In this document: one piece after another, positions 40,807 to 50,334 of the stretch | Numbering within the stretch: the first letter of the stretch is position 1 | Layout: the number at the start of each line of letters is the position of its first letter | DNA from: Rickettsia sp. MEAM1 (Bemisia tabaci) | Lineage (GTDB): Bacteria > Pseudomonadota > Alphaproteobacteria > Rickettsiales > Rickettsiaceae | Reading direction: 5' to 3' | Assembly: GCF_002285905.1 (NCBI RefSeq) | Contig: NZ_CP016305.1 | Location: 806,001 to 870,000, forward strand | Length of the DNA stretch: 64,000 nucleotides | Notes under the pieces: generated by a model | Seen by the model: only the letters and a program-made list of their open reading frames with translations | The model's database searches: none | What the model was told of the DNA's origin: nothing | Translations under genes and position numbers: made by a program

Positions 40807-41703
40807 ATGAAAAAAATTACTTTTAATAAACAAAAAGATTTTATCTCAATTATAGCACCAGCATCAAGCTGTCCTGATGCACAAGATAGGTTAGCTAAAT
40901 CAATTGAAATGCTAAATTTGCAAGGTTTTAAAACCTTAGCAGACGATAAAATGCTAGCAGGTGATGAGCTACCATTTTTTGCTGCTCCGAAAGCTGAAAG
41001 GCTTAGAATGTTTAAAGAGGCAATGGAAAATGAGCAAGTTAAGATAATTTGGGCTTTTCGTGGTGGATATGGTTGTAGTGAGATTGTAGAAGATTGTTTT
41101 AATATAGAGAAAAAGGGTGATAAAATCCTGATAGGTTATAGCGATATTACAGCACTGCATCTACTTTTAAATGGTCATTATGATATTCCAACTATTCACG
41201 GCTCAGTGCTAACTTCTTTTTTGCCGCCTGTAAATCAAGATATTAATTCTATCCTAAATGTTTTAAAAGGTGAAGATAGTAAAATTGCTCTTTCGCCAAT
41301 AAATAAAATTAATGACAATCCTATAGAGGGAAAAATACTAGGCGGCAATTTAACAGTTTTTAGCAAGCTAATTGGAACTTCCGTTAATCTAAAAACAAAC
41401 AATATATTGCTGCTTGAAGACGTCAACGAAAAAGGCTATGCAATTCATCGTAATTTGGTGCAGCTAAAGAATGCTGGTATATTTGATGGAATAGAGGCGA
41501 TAATTTTTGGTGATTTTACTAGCGGGGATGAAAATATAGAATTAGCTATAAAAAGTTTCTGTCTAAACCATATTCCAAATATTGAGACTTATAGAGCTGA
41601 TGGAATAGGGCATGGAGCAGTAAACCAACCGGTTATTATGAATCATGAAGTAGTTATAAGCGGTAATTACTTAAGTTTCTCTAGTCCCTTTGAAATGATG
41701 TAG
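40807..41703 (+). CDS. ldcA: Muramoyltetrapeptide LD-carboxypeptidase (S66 family)
   Basis: Removes the terminal D-Ala from the tetrapeptide of recycled muropeptides in the cytoplasm. The 298-residue protein has FRGGYGCSEI, the nucleophile motif IGYSDITALHLLL, the catalytic Glu in LLLEDVNEKGYAI and His in GHGAVNQPV, all in the order of family S66. It follows the broken gene above with a 5-bp gap, so it may now be expressed from an IS6-borne or internal promoter. It fits with the AmpG-like permease at 29.8 kb. Confidence 0.93.
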   Translation: MKKITFNKQKDFISIIAPASSCPDAQDRLAKSIEMLNLQGFKTLADDKMLAGDELPFFAAPKAERLRMFKEAMENEQVKIIWAFRGGYGCSEIVEDCFNIEKKGDKILIGYSDITALHLLLNGHYDIPTIHGSVLTSFLPPVNQDINSILNVLKGEDSKIALSPINKINDNPIEGKILGGNLTVFSKLIGTSVNLKTNNILLLEDVNEKGYAIHRNLVQLKNAGIFDGIEAIIFGDFTSGDENIELAIKSFCLNHIPNIETYRADGIGHGAVNQPVIMNHEVVISGNYLSFSSPFEMM

Positions 41704-41714
41704 GTTGGCTTTAA

Positions 41715-41871
41715 TGTCATTCCTAGCTGCGGCGGGAATCTAGTAACTTTAGTGTCACCCCGTGGCTTGACCACGGGGTCTTGCATTACAAACTGTGTTC
41801 TAAGATCCCGTGATCAAGTCACGGGATGACAATATAATTGACTGGATTCCCGCCTCTAGCTAAGAATGACA
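41715..41871. repeat. Nested palindromic elements between ldcA and hemC
   Basis: The outer element starts TGTCATTCCTAGCTGCGGCG and ends GCCTCTAGCTAAGAATGACA. The inner RPE starts TGTCACCCCGTGGCTTGACC and ends GATCAAGTCACGGGATGACA. The remaining bases up to hemC hold a further RPE half (GGTCAAGCCACGGGATAACA near 41897) and no gene. Confidence 0.85.
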
Positions 41872-41951
41872 TATAATAAAACTGTCCGGTACTATAGGTC
41901 AAGCCACGGGATAACACATAAATAGCACCAATAATTTAAGAATAAATTTAA

Positions 41952-42854
41952 ATGATAAATTCTATCAGGATAGGCACTAGAAAAAGTAAACTCGCTTTAA
42001 CACAAACTAACCTAGTTATTGAGCAAATCAAAAAGCATTTTCCTAATATTAATTGTGAGATAGTAGAAATTACTACTAGCGGCGACTTGATCCAAAATAA
42101 ACCTTTATATGATATAGGCGGTAAGGCTTTATTCTTGAAAGAAATAGAGCAGGCTTTGCTTGATAAAAAGGTTGATTTGGCTGTTCATTCTTTGAAAGAT
42201 GTTCCAGGAATAATACCTGAAGATTTGAGTATTGAAGCTGTTTTAGAGCGGGAAGATTCAAGAGATGTGTTTGTTTGTCTAACACATAAATCCATCGAAG
42301 AACTGCCAAAAAATGCCGTAATAGGGACTTCATCAGTACGCCGAAAATTATGTGTACAAAGAATAAGACCAGATTTAGAAATAATAGTGTTTAGGGGTAA
42401 TGTTGACTCAAGAATCAATAAGCTAATTAATAAGGAAGTTGACGCAACTATACTTGCATATGCAGGCTTAAAAAGGCTTAATGCATTTAATCCGGAATAT
42501 TGTCATTTGATAGAGCATTCGCAGATGTTGCCATGTATAGGGCAGGGTGTTATTGCGATTGAAATACGAAAAGATGATCATACTATGATTGAGATATGCA
42601 AACAAATTAACCATCTACTGACTTTTGAATTGGTAAAGCCAGAAAGAGCACTTTTAGAATATTTAGATGCAAATTGCCGCACGCCTATAGGTGCTTATTC
42701 GAAATATTTAGATAATGGTGATATACAAACCGATTTTATGCTCAGTAATCTTGATGGTAGTAAAATAGCTTTCCATACTGAAATATCCAACCCAAAAACC
42801 TCTAAAGAATCAGGCATAAAAGCCGCTAAAGTGATGTTAAATCACCTCGAATAA
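41952..42854 (+). CDS. hemC: Porphobilinogen deaminase (hydroxymethylbilane synthase)
   Basis: Third step of heme synthesis: joins four porphobilinogen units. The 300-residue enzyme has the start [14 protein letters not shown], the active-site loop [26 protein letters not shown], and Cys242 in [11 protein letters not shown], which carries the dipyrromethane cofactor. Full length and intact. It lies alone between palindromic elements and an IS6 copy that begins 158 bp downstream. Confidence 0.98.
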   Translation: MINSIRIGTRKSKLALTQTNLVIEQIKKHFPNINCEIVEITTSGDLIQNKPLYDIGGKALFLKEIEQALLDKKVDLAVHSLKDVPGIIPEDLSIEAVLEREDSRDVFVCLTHKSIEELPKNAVIGTSSVRRKLCVQRIRPDLEIIVFRGNVDSRINKLINKEVDATILAYAGLKRLNAFNPEYCHLIEHSQMLPCIGQGVIAIEIRKDDHTMIEICKQINHLLTFELVKPERALLEYLDANCRTPIGAYSKYLDNGDIQTDFMLSNLDGSKIAFHTEISNPKTSKESGIKAAKVMLNHLE

Positions 42855-42883
42855 TCTATGAATCCTCAACAGTAAGATGGCAT

Positions 42884-43008
42884 TGTTACGTGGATCGGTT
42901 TTTCCGTCTGAGCTAAGGAAATTACGAAGTAATTGTACGTACGCAATCCAGCTAAAAAATGCTAAAATTAGTTATTTTTTACTATTTTTCTGGATTGCCA
43001 CGCGGTCT
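42884..43008. repeat. Palindromic element remnant after hemC
   Basis: Mirrored parts CGCAATCCAGCTAAAAAATG and ATTTTTCTGGATTGCCACGC surround AT-rich DNA, after a GTGGATCGGTTTTTCC segment. The right end is cut by an IS6 copy at 43012. No gene is seen between hemC and the IS. Confidence 0.6.
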
Positions 43009-43109
43009 ACGGGCACCGTCAAGTTAAGGGAGGTATAAATTAAGTATTGAGCAATTACAGGGCATGATTTATAGAATAGCAGTAACAATTTATCCTAGAT
43101 TTTACCGCT

Positions 43110-43771
43110 ATGCATATTACTCAAGCCCCGAATAGACATCGTTTTCCAGCAAGCATTATTAGCCATACAGTATGGTTATATCATCGCTTTAATAATAGTT
43201 ACCGAGATGTTCAAGAGCAGATGGCTTATCGAGGTATTATATTAAGTCATGAGACTGTAAGGTTTTGGTGTTATAAGTTTGTAGTTTATTTTCAAGATGT
43301 TATTAGTAAGAGAGAGCGAAAGCCAACTGATAAATGGCATTTGGATGAGATGAATATCAAGATCAAAGGTGAAGTATTCATATTATGGAGAGCTGTTGAC
43401 TCTGAGGGACATGAATTAGAAGTATTACTGCAGAAGCGTCGTAACAAGAAATCAGCTATTCGCTTTTTATCAAGATTATTGGGTAATTATCCATGTCCAA
43501 GGGTTATTGTGACTGATAAGCTAAAAAGCTACATTAAACCAGTTAGGTATATGTGTCCTAGGACTAAGCATCGTACCGATAAAAGACTAAATAATCGGAT
43601 TGAGAATGCCCATCAGCCAACTAGGAGAAAAGAGAAGATACTGATTAAATTTAAGCATCCTAATTCAGCACAATGTACATTATCACTGATGGGAAAAGTC
43701 AGAAATATATTTGCTGTAAATGTTGGAAGATATACTAAAACAGCATCTGAGCAAAGAATTGCATTTGCGTC
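43110..43771 (+). pseudogene. IS6 transposase interrupted near its 3' end
   Basis: Codes for residues 1-221 of the same transposase as copy 1, including the whole DDE triad. The IS256 inserts after IAFAS; the last 15 codons lie at 46502-46549. The interrupted frame ends in IS256 sequence (RVSGSLCKL). Because only the tail is lost, a partly active protein is possible. Confidence 0.9.
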
Positions 43772-43849
43772 GAGGGTGTCAGGAAGTTTGTGTAAGTTGT
43801 AAAAATAGTTAAGAATAAAAATAACATAAACAACTTACATGGAGCTAAT

Positions 43850-44772
43850 ATGAAGAACAATAACAAAGTATCAAATCCAGCTATAGAAAAATTAGTATCA
43901 GAAATACTATCACAAAGTGATCCATCTGAAATATTTGGTAAAGAAGGGATATTTCAGGGAATTAAAAAGCAGATAGTAAATAAGATTTTAGAGAAAGAAA
44001 TGGAATCTCATATAGGTTATGAGAAACATTCTAAAAATGAGAAATACTCAGATAACAGACGTAATGGTAATTATGAAAAGACTCTAATAGATCCAGAAGG
44101 TCGTAAATTGACAGTAGAAGTGCCAAGGGATCGGGATGGAGAATTTGAACCTCAACTAATTCCAAAAGGAGTGCGTAAATTTGAAGGATTTGATGATAAA
44201 GTAATATCCTTATATGCTCGGGGAATGACCATTAGGGAAATACAAGGGCACTTAGAAGAACTATATGCCACCAAGGTATCATCTGAGTTAATATCAAAGG
44301 TAACTGATGGTATTTTAGAGGAAGTAACTGCTTGGCAGAATAGAGCACTTGATAATGTATATCCTATAATGTACTTAGATTGTATTCATGTTAAGGCAAG
44401 AGATAATCATGTAATAATAAATAAAGCGGTTTATCTAGCTATTGGAGTGAATATGGAGGGCAAGAAAGAGCTATTAGGAATTTGGATAGGCAAGAATGAA
44501 GGGTGTAAATTTTGGATGCAGGTAGTAACAGAACTGAAGAATCGAGGAGTTGCACAAATATATGTTGCATGTGTTGATGGTCTTAAGGGTTTTCCAGAGG
44601 CGATAAATAGCATCTTTCCAAAGACGATAGTGCAGTTGTGTATTGTTCATATGGTAAGAAATTCTGTAAAATACGTATCATACAAAGATCTAAAAGCGGT
44701 AACAGCTGATTTAAAAGCAGTTTATTCTGCAATAAATGAAGCAGAGGGATTAAGAGAATTACAAAACTTTGC
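43850..44772 (+). pseudogene. IS256 transposase of copy A, disrupted
   Basis: Residues 1-307 of the transposase, identical to the copy B protein, up to LRELQNFA. Copy B then cuts the gene; the rest, KKWDEKYPVIFDIWQRN onward, with the catalytic Glu in TTNAIESTNRQIRK, lies at 46138-46485. The frame remaining at the junction ends in GLSDFLCKYDFSICPIL, read from the copy B end. Not functional unless copy B excises. Confidence 0.93.
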
Positions 44773-46129
44773 GGGTCTGTCAGATTTTTTGTGTAAGTAC
44801 GATTTCTCCATTTGCCCAATTTTGTAAATTAGTATCACAAAGTATAGCAAATTGATTTAAAGCCATCGCCCAATTCTTAATAGGCATTGTCCATTTTTTA
44901 GAGGCATTTGTCAACGCCAAAAAGATTATTTTCTGAATCGATTTGTCATCTGGAAATACTCCTTTATTTTTAATAATTTTACGAATTTGACGGTTAGTGG
45001 ATTCAATAGCATTAGTAGTGTAAATCGCCTTCCTAATGTCTTCCGGAAAGCTAAAAAATGGAGCTATGCCAGACCAATTTCGTTGCCATATGTCAAAAAT
45101 AACTGGATATTTTTCATCCCATTTTTTGGCAAAGTTTTGTAATTCTCTTAATCCCTCTGCTTCATTTATTGCAGAATAAACTGCTTTTAAATCAGCTGTT
45201 ACCGCTTTTAGATCTTTGTATGATACGTATTTTACAGAATTTCTTACCATATGAACAATACACAACTGCACTATCGTCTTTGGAAAAATGCTATTTATCG
45301 CCTCTGGAAAACCCTTAAGACCATCAACACATGCAACATATATTTGTGCAACTCCTCGATTCTTCAGTTCTGTTACTACCTGCATCCAAAATTTACACCC
45401 TTCATTCTTGCCTATCCAAATTCCTAATAGCTCTTTCTTGCCCTCCATATTCACTCCAATAGCTAGATAAACCGCTTTATTTATTATTACATGATTATCT
45501 CTTGCCTTAACATGAATACAATCTAAGTACATTATAGGATATACATTATCAAGTGCTCTATTCTGCCAAGCAGTTACTTCCTCTAAAATACCATCAGTTA
45601 CCTTTGATATTAACTCAGATGATACCTTGGTGGCATATAGTTCTTCTAAGTGCCCTTGTATTTCCCTAATGGTCATTCCCCGAGCATATAAGGATATTAC
45701 TTTATCATCAAATCCTTCAAATTTACGCACTCCTTTTGGAATTAGTTGAGGTTCAAATTCTCCATCCCGATCCCTTGGCACTTCTACTGTCAATTTACGA
45801 CCTTCTGGATCTATTAGAGTCTTTTCATAATTACCATTACGTCTGTTATCTGAGTATTTCTCATTTTTAGAATGTTTCTCATAACCTATATGAGATTCCA
45901 TTTCTTTCTCTAAAATCTTATTTACTATCTGCTTTTTAATTCCCTGAAATATCCCTTCTTTACCAAATATTTCAGATGGATCACTTTGTGATAGTATTTC
46001 TGATACTAATTTTTCTATAGCTGGATTTGATACTTTGTTATTGTTCTTCATATTAGCTCCATGTAAGTTGTTTATGTTATTTTTATTCTTAACTATTTTT
46101 ACAACTTACACAAACTTCCTGACACCCTC
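44773..46129 (-). mobile_element. IS256-family element copy B (complete, nested in copy A)
   Basis: A complete 1357-bp element on the opposite strand to copy A. The ends are GGGTCTGTCAGATTTTTTGT (44773) and CTTCCTGACACCCTC (ending 46129). An exact 8-bp target duplication AACTTTGC lies at 44765-44772 and 46130-46137, within the copy A transposase gene. The duplication and identity show a very recent event. Confidence 0.97.
44780..46051 (-). CDS. IS256-family transposase (copy B, intact)
   Basis: A full 423-residue mutator-type transposase with NRRNGNYEKTLIDPEGRK, PRDRDGEFEPQLIPKGVRKF, catalytic Asp in MYLDCIHVKARDN, Asp in VACVDGLKGFPEAI and Glu in TTNAIESTNRQIRK. The last residues (EIVLTQKI) run into the terminal repeat. 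It differs clearly from the IS256 transposase at 6.9 kb. It looks active; the nested insertion is proof of recent mobility of this type. Confidence 0.96.
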   Translation of the reverse strand: MKNNNKVSNPAIEKLVSEILSQSDPSEIFGKEGIFQGIKKQIVNKILEKEMESHIGYEKHSKNEKYSDNRRNGNYEKTLIDPEGRKLTVEVPRDRDGEFEPQLIPKGVRKFEGFDDKVISLYARGMTIREIQGHLEELYATKVSSELISKVTDGILEEVTAWQNRALDNVYPIMYLDCIHVKARDNHVIINKAVYLAIGVNMEGKKELLGIWIGKNEGCKFWMQVVTELKNRGVAQIYVACVDGLKGFPEAINSIFPKTIVQLCIVHMVRNSVKYVSYKDLKAVTADLKAVYSAINEAEGLRELQNFAKKWDEKYPVIFDIWQRNWSGIAPFFSFPEDIRKAIYTTNAIESTNRQIRKIIKNKGVFPDDKSIQKIIFLALTNASKKWTMPIKNWAMALNQFAILCDTNLQNWANGEIVLTQKI

Positions 46130-46602
46130 AACTTTGCCAAAAAATGGGATGAAAAATATCCAGTTATTTTTGACATATGGCAACGAAATTGGTCTGGCAT
46201 AGCTCCATTTTTTAGCTTTCCGGAAGACATTAGGAAGGCGATTTACACTACTAATGCTATTGAATCCACTAACCGTCAAATTCGTAAAATTATTAAAAAT
46301 AAAGGAGTATTTCCAGATGACAAATCGATTCAGAAAATAATCTTTTTGGCGTTGACAAATGCCTCTAAAAAATGGACAATGCCTATTAAGAATTGGGCGA
46401 TGGCTTTAAATCAATTTGCTATACTTTGTGATACTAATTTACAAAATTGGGCAAATGGAGAAATCGTACTTACACAAAAAATCTGACAGACCCTTTGCGT
46501 CCGCTAAATCCATTTGGGATGAAGCTACTCAAAGACTTCTTGCTGTCTGAAATCTAAAAATATAGTACTTTGTGACACTAATTTACTTAACTTGACGGTG
46601 CC

Positions 46603-46997
46603 CTCAGAGTCAACAGCTCTCCATAATATGAATACTTCACCTTTGATCTTGATATTCATCTCATCCAAATGCCATTTATCAGTTGGCTTTCGCTCTCTCT
46701 TACTAATAACATCTTGAAAATAAACTACAAACTTATAACACCAAAACCTTACAGTCTCATGACTTAATATAATACCTCGATAAGCCATCTGCTCTTGAAC
46801 ATCTCGGTAACTATTATTAAAGCGATGATATAACCATACTGTATGGCTAATAATGCTTGCTGGAAAACGATGTCTATTCGGGGCTTGAGTAATATGCATA
46901 GCGGTAAAATCTAGGATAAATTGTTACTGCTATTCTATAAATCATTCCCTGTAATTGCTCAATACTTAATTTATACCTCCCTTAACTTGACGGTGCC
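46603..46997 (-). pseudogene. Truncated IS6 copy (5' half), inverted
   Basis: Contains the IS6 terminal repeat CTTAACTTGACGGTGCC (ending 46997) and the transposase frame from its ATG at 46899 to WRAVDSEG (about 98 residues), then ends at the border of IS6 copy 2. The catalytic Asp of WHLDEMNI is present; the rest is missing. The 3' half is not found on the other side of copy 2, so DNA was deleted or moved. Confidence 0.93.
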
Positions 46998-47019
46998 CAC
47001 AGAATATGATATAAGTTCC

Positions 47020-47041
47020 TCTGATCAAGTCACGGGATGAC
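47020..47041. repeat. Half of an RPE
   Basis: GATCAAGTCACGGGATGACA is the right half of the RPE found whole at 5.4, 35.0, 41.8 and 49.6 kb. The left half is absent on this side of the IS cluster, supporting a deletion at 46997/46998. Confidence 0.65.
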
Positions 47042-47062
47042 AGGAGTTGCGTGATGAGAACT

Positions 47063-49558
47063 TCAACAAATAATATTTATGATCTTTTTAGGAACAAGGA
47101 TAATTTTTTTAGGTTCTTTGCTTTCTAAAAATTTTTGAACTTTTGGTAAGTTAATAACAATTTGCTTTATTTCATCTTCACTTGCGGATGTATTAAACTC
47201 ATAAATATCACGAAGTTTGCCGTTAACCTGAACTGCTATAACATATGTGTCTAGCTCTAGCATCGATTCATCAAAAGTAGGAAATGCCATATTATATAAA
47301 AATGTTTTGTGACCAAGCTTTTGCCAAATTTCTTCTGTAATATGCGGAATAAAAGGATTTAATAGCTGAATTAGTACATTAAAGCCGTGTTTTGCGTTCT
47401 GCACGTCAATTTCTTCTTTATTTATCTCGCTCGATATAGCATTAAAAAGTTCACGCATACGTGCTATTGCTCTATTTAAAGCAAAATGTTTTATATCCTC
47501 AGCAACATATTTAATGGTGAAATGGATTAACCTCTTTAATTCTTTATTAGTATTGTCATTATCTGAAAGCTTTATTATCGCTTCTTGCATTTGTTCAAGC
47601 TTATTGATGAAACGTGCACACCCCTCAATACCGCTTGCTGACCATTCTAAATCTTTTTCTGGTGGGCTGTCAGATAATACGAAAAATCTTATTGCATCTG
47701 CACCATATTGTTGTTGCATAGTTTCAAGATCAATGAGGTTCTTTTTGGATTTACTCATTTTCTCGATGCGACCTTGTGTAACCAAACCACCATTATCTTT
47801 ATGGAAAAATTCATTACCTTTTTTAATTACTTCTTCAGGATATAGCCAATTATTATGCTCATCTTTATAAGTAGCGTGCAGCACCATACCTTGTGTGAAT
47901 AATCCTTTAAAAGGTTCACGGACGCTAACATAATTCTGCTCGTTCATTACTTTGGTAAAAAATCTTGCATATAATAAATGCATTACCGCATGTTCAATTC
48001 CGCCAATATATTTATCAACCGGCAACCAATAATCGCAAGCTTTTTTGTCGGTCATTTCTAGGGCTTGGCTATTACAATATCTTGTGAAATACCAAGAAGA
48101 TTCGAAGAATGTATCAAAAGTATCAGTCTCACGAATAGCCGGCTTACTACATTTTGGACAGTTAACATGCTTCCAAGTTGGGTGATTGTCTAAAGGGTTG
48201 CCGTGACCATCAAATTTCACGTCATCAGGTAGCGTAACCGGTAAATCCGAATCAGGTACAGGAACTAAACCGCAAGAATCACAATGAATTATAGGGATAG
48301 GACAGCCCCAAAAACGTTGTCTTGAGATCCCCCAATCTTTCAGGCGATAATTTATTGTGCGTTTGCCTATGCCTAATTTCTCAAATTCTTCTATGACTCT
48401 TTGCTTAGCTTCATTAGTAGATAAGCCATTTAGAAAACTAGAATTAATAATTATTCCATCTTCAGTATAAGCAGTTTTTCGCACATCAGTATCTGCTTCA
48501 ATTACCTGCTTTATAGGTAAATTCATTTTAACAGCTAATTCATGGTCACGTTGATCATGAGCAGGACAGCCAAAAACTGCACCTGTGCCGTAATCCATCA
48601 ACACGAAATTAGTAATAACAACAGGTAAAGTTATATTTGAGTTAAAAGGATGAACAACGTAAAAACTGGTAAATATTCCCTCTTTCTCAGCTTTGTCAAG
48701 TTCAGCAGAGCCAGTTATATTAGAGCATTTAGCGATAAAATTTTCTATTTCAGGAGTTTTAGAAACTAATTTTTCTATTATTGGATGGTTAAAAGCAATA
48801 CCTACAAAGCTAGCTCCAAAGATAGTTTCAGGCTTAGTTGAGAAAACTTCTATAGCATCTTCATTATCTTTAATTTTGAAACAAAAGTTAGCACCTATTG
48901 ATTTACCGATCCATTTTTCTTGCATAGAGCGGACTGCTTCAGGCCACTCCGTTAAATTTGGAATCTCATTCAATAACTCTTCAGCATAATTCGTGATTTT
49001 TAAGAACCATTGCTTTAAATAACGCTTTTCAACTATCGCACCTGAACGCCAACCACGCCCATCAACAACCTGTTCGTTTGCAAGTACAGTATTATCAACC
49101 AGATCCCAGTTAACAAGAGATTCTTTTTGATAAGCAAGATTTCTTTCGTAAAGCTCTAAGAAGAATTTTTGCTCATGTTTATAATAATCAGGGTCGCAAC
49201 TATTTATCTCTCTAGACCAATCATAAGAAAAGCCCATCGATTTCAGCTGCTTTTTCATATTCTCGATATTCGAATAAGTCCACTCTTTTGGGTAAGAATT
49301 GTTTTTTATTGCTGCATTTTCTGCTGGTAAGCCGAAAGAGTCCCAGCCCATAGGATGAAGTACGTTAAAGCCTTGCATGGTCATAAACCTAGCAACCACA
49401 TCACCTATAGAATAATTACGTACGTGACCTACGTGAATTTTACCGGATGGGTAAGGTAGCATCTCTAAAACGTAATATTTAGGTTTGCTGCTTTCATTTG
49501 GTACTTCAAAGGCTTTTTCTCCTTGCCAAATTTGTTGCCATTTTTGTTCGATATTCAT
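47063..49558 (-). CDS. leuS: Leucyl-tRNA synthetase
   Basis: Class I synthetase charging tRNA-Leu, 831 aa, full length. It has the HIGH-type motif PYPSGKIHVGHVRNY near residue 35, the CP1 editing domain with FSTKPETIFGASFVG and YGTGAVFGCPAHDQRD, the zinc-type CDSCGLVP and CPKC segments, and KMSKSKKNLID. No damage. DUF3576 gene upstream in the same direction, an arrangement common in alphaproteobacteria. Confidence 0.98.
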   Translation of the reverse strand: MNIEQKWQQIWQGEKAFEVPNESSKPKYYVLEMLPYPSGKIHVGHVRNYSIGDVVARFMTMQGFNVLHPMGWDSFGLPAENAAIKNNSYPKEWTYSNIENMKKQLKSMGFSYDWSREINSCDPDYYKHEQKFFLELYERNLAYQKESLVNWDLVDNTVLANEQVVDGRGWRSGAIVEKRYLKQWFLKITNYAEELLNEIPNLTEWPEAVRSMQEKWIGKSIGANFCFKIKDNEDAIEVFSTKPETIFGASFVGIAFNHPIIEKLVSKTPEIENFIAKCSNITGSAELDKAEKEGIFTSFYVVHPFNSNITLPVVITNFVLMDYGTGAVFGCPAHDQRDHELAVKMNLPIKQVIEADTDVRKTAYTEDGIIINSSFLNGLSTNEAKQRVIEEFEKLGIGKRTINYRLKDWGISRQRFWGCPIPIIHCDSCGLVPVPDSDLPVTLPDDVKFDGHGNPLDNHPTWKHVNCPKCSKPAIRETDTFDTFFESSWYFTRYCNSQALEMTDKKACDYWLPVDKYIGGIEHAVMHLLYARFFTKVMNEQNYVSVREPFKGLFTQGMVLHATYKDEHNNWLYPEEVIKKGNEFFHKDNGGLVTQGRIEKMSKSKKNLIDLETMQQQYGADAIRFFVLSDSPPEKDLEWSASGIEGCARFINKLEQMQEAIIKLSDNDNTNKELKRLIHFTIKYVAEDIKHFALNRAIARMRELFNAISSEINKEEIDVQNAKHGFNVLIQLLNPFIPHITEEIWQKLGHKTFLYNMAFPTFDESMLELDTYVIAVQVNGKLRDIYEFNTSASEDEIKQIVINLPKVQKFLESKEPKKIILVPKKIINIIC

Positions 49559-49584
49559 GTTTTTTTATTTTTTGACTATTTTCT

Positions 49585-49663
49585 TGTCACCCCGTGACTT
49601 GATCACGGGGTCTTGCTTCACAGACTGCGTACTGAGATCCCGCGATCAAGTCGCGGGATGACA
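49585..49663. repeat. Complete RPE upstream of leuS
   Basis: A 79-bp element from TGTCACCCCGTGACTTGATC to GATCAAGTCGCGGGATGACA, between the DUF3576 gene and leuS. It is one of the best preserved copies. Confidence 0.9.
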
Positions 49664-49674
49664 CCAAGAGTATT

Positions 49675-50187
49675 CTACTTCGCACTATTAATATATATTT
49701 CTCTTGCTTTTCTTAGAATTTTGTCTTCAAGTATGATAGCAAGATTCGAAGTATTTTCATTCATTACCCATTGTTTATTTTTCAACACTTCTTCAAATAC
49801 TTTTACTTCAATTGCGTCAGGATGTATTACATCATCTTTAATGAATATATTTATTTTAAAACGGAAATTGGGTGTAACGGGAGGGCTATACCATTCTGTA
49901 ATGATAACGCCGCCATTTGAGTCAGCCGATGCAAGAGGAATAAAACTTACAGTATTTATTGATGCTTGCCATAGATATTTATTAATTGAACAACCAGCTG
50001 CTTTAGTAGATTCATTTTTAATTCTACCTGGTCTAAAAACTAGTCCTTCTTCCCCAGCTATTGAACCTACTTCATCCCATTTCTGTTCTTGTTCACTTTT
50101 GGGATAATCGTCAGCCAAAATAATATTATTTCCTACACTGAATACGATAAAAATTGCTGCAAAAAATAGTTTTATATTTTTGTTCAT
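49675..50187 (-). CDS. DUF3576 exported protein
   Basis: A 170-residue protein with a signal peptide (MNKNIKLFFAAIFIVFSVG, cleaved near NIILA-DD). The mature part has NKYLWQASINTVSFIPLASADSNGGVIITEWYSPP, the core of family DUF3576, which in alphaproteobacteria usually lies upstream of leuS, as here. A link to outer-membrane assembly is plausible from that context but is not shown. Function unknown. Confidence 0.85.
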   Translation of the reverse strand: MNKNIKLFFAAIFIVFSVGNNIILADDYPKSEQEQKWDEVGSIAGEEGLVFRPGRIKNESTKAAGCSINKYLWQASINTVSFIPLASADSNGGVIITEWYSPPVTPNFRFKINIFIKDDVIHPDAIEVKVFEEVLKNKQWVMNENTSNLAIILEDKILRKAREIYINSAK

Positions 50188-50334
50188 AACTAGAACTCTA
50201 TTTGTGATTATATATTGATCAAGATAATAGAGGAGCTTTATATGTTAGTCAAATTTTATATCCTCTCTTAGTGCTAGCATTTTTTCAGTTATAGTATTTT
50301 TAGCTTTAGAACTGCAACTTTTAATAGACTTAGC

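Larger units (their letters stand above)
43772..46493 (+). mobile_element. IS256-family element copy A, interrupted by copy B
   Basis: Left end GAGGGTGTCAGGAAGTTTGT, right end read inward GGGTCTGTCAGATTTTTTGT. An exact 8-bp target duplication TTTGCGTC lies at 43764-43771 and 46494-46501. The element is split by copy B at 44772/46130. Without copy B it is about 1357 bp. Confidence 0.95.
43012..46602 (+). mobile_element. IS6-family element, copy 2, interrupted by IS256
   Basis: Same 861-bp element as copy 1, with end repeats GGCACCGTCAAG at 43012 and CTTGACGGTGCC at 46591-46602, but split at 43771/46502 by an IS256 insertion. The outer flanks (GGTCTACG and CTCAGAGT) do not match. The right end abuts the middle of another, inverted IS6 copy. 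Confidence 0.95.

Noticed and set aside
49613-50107. 164-codon plus-strand frame
   Set aside because: It is the shadow of the DUF3576 gene and starts in an RPE.
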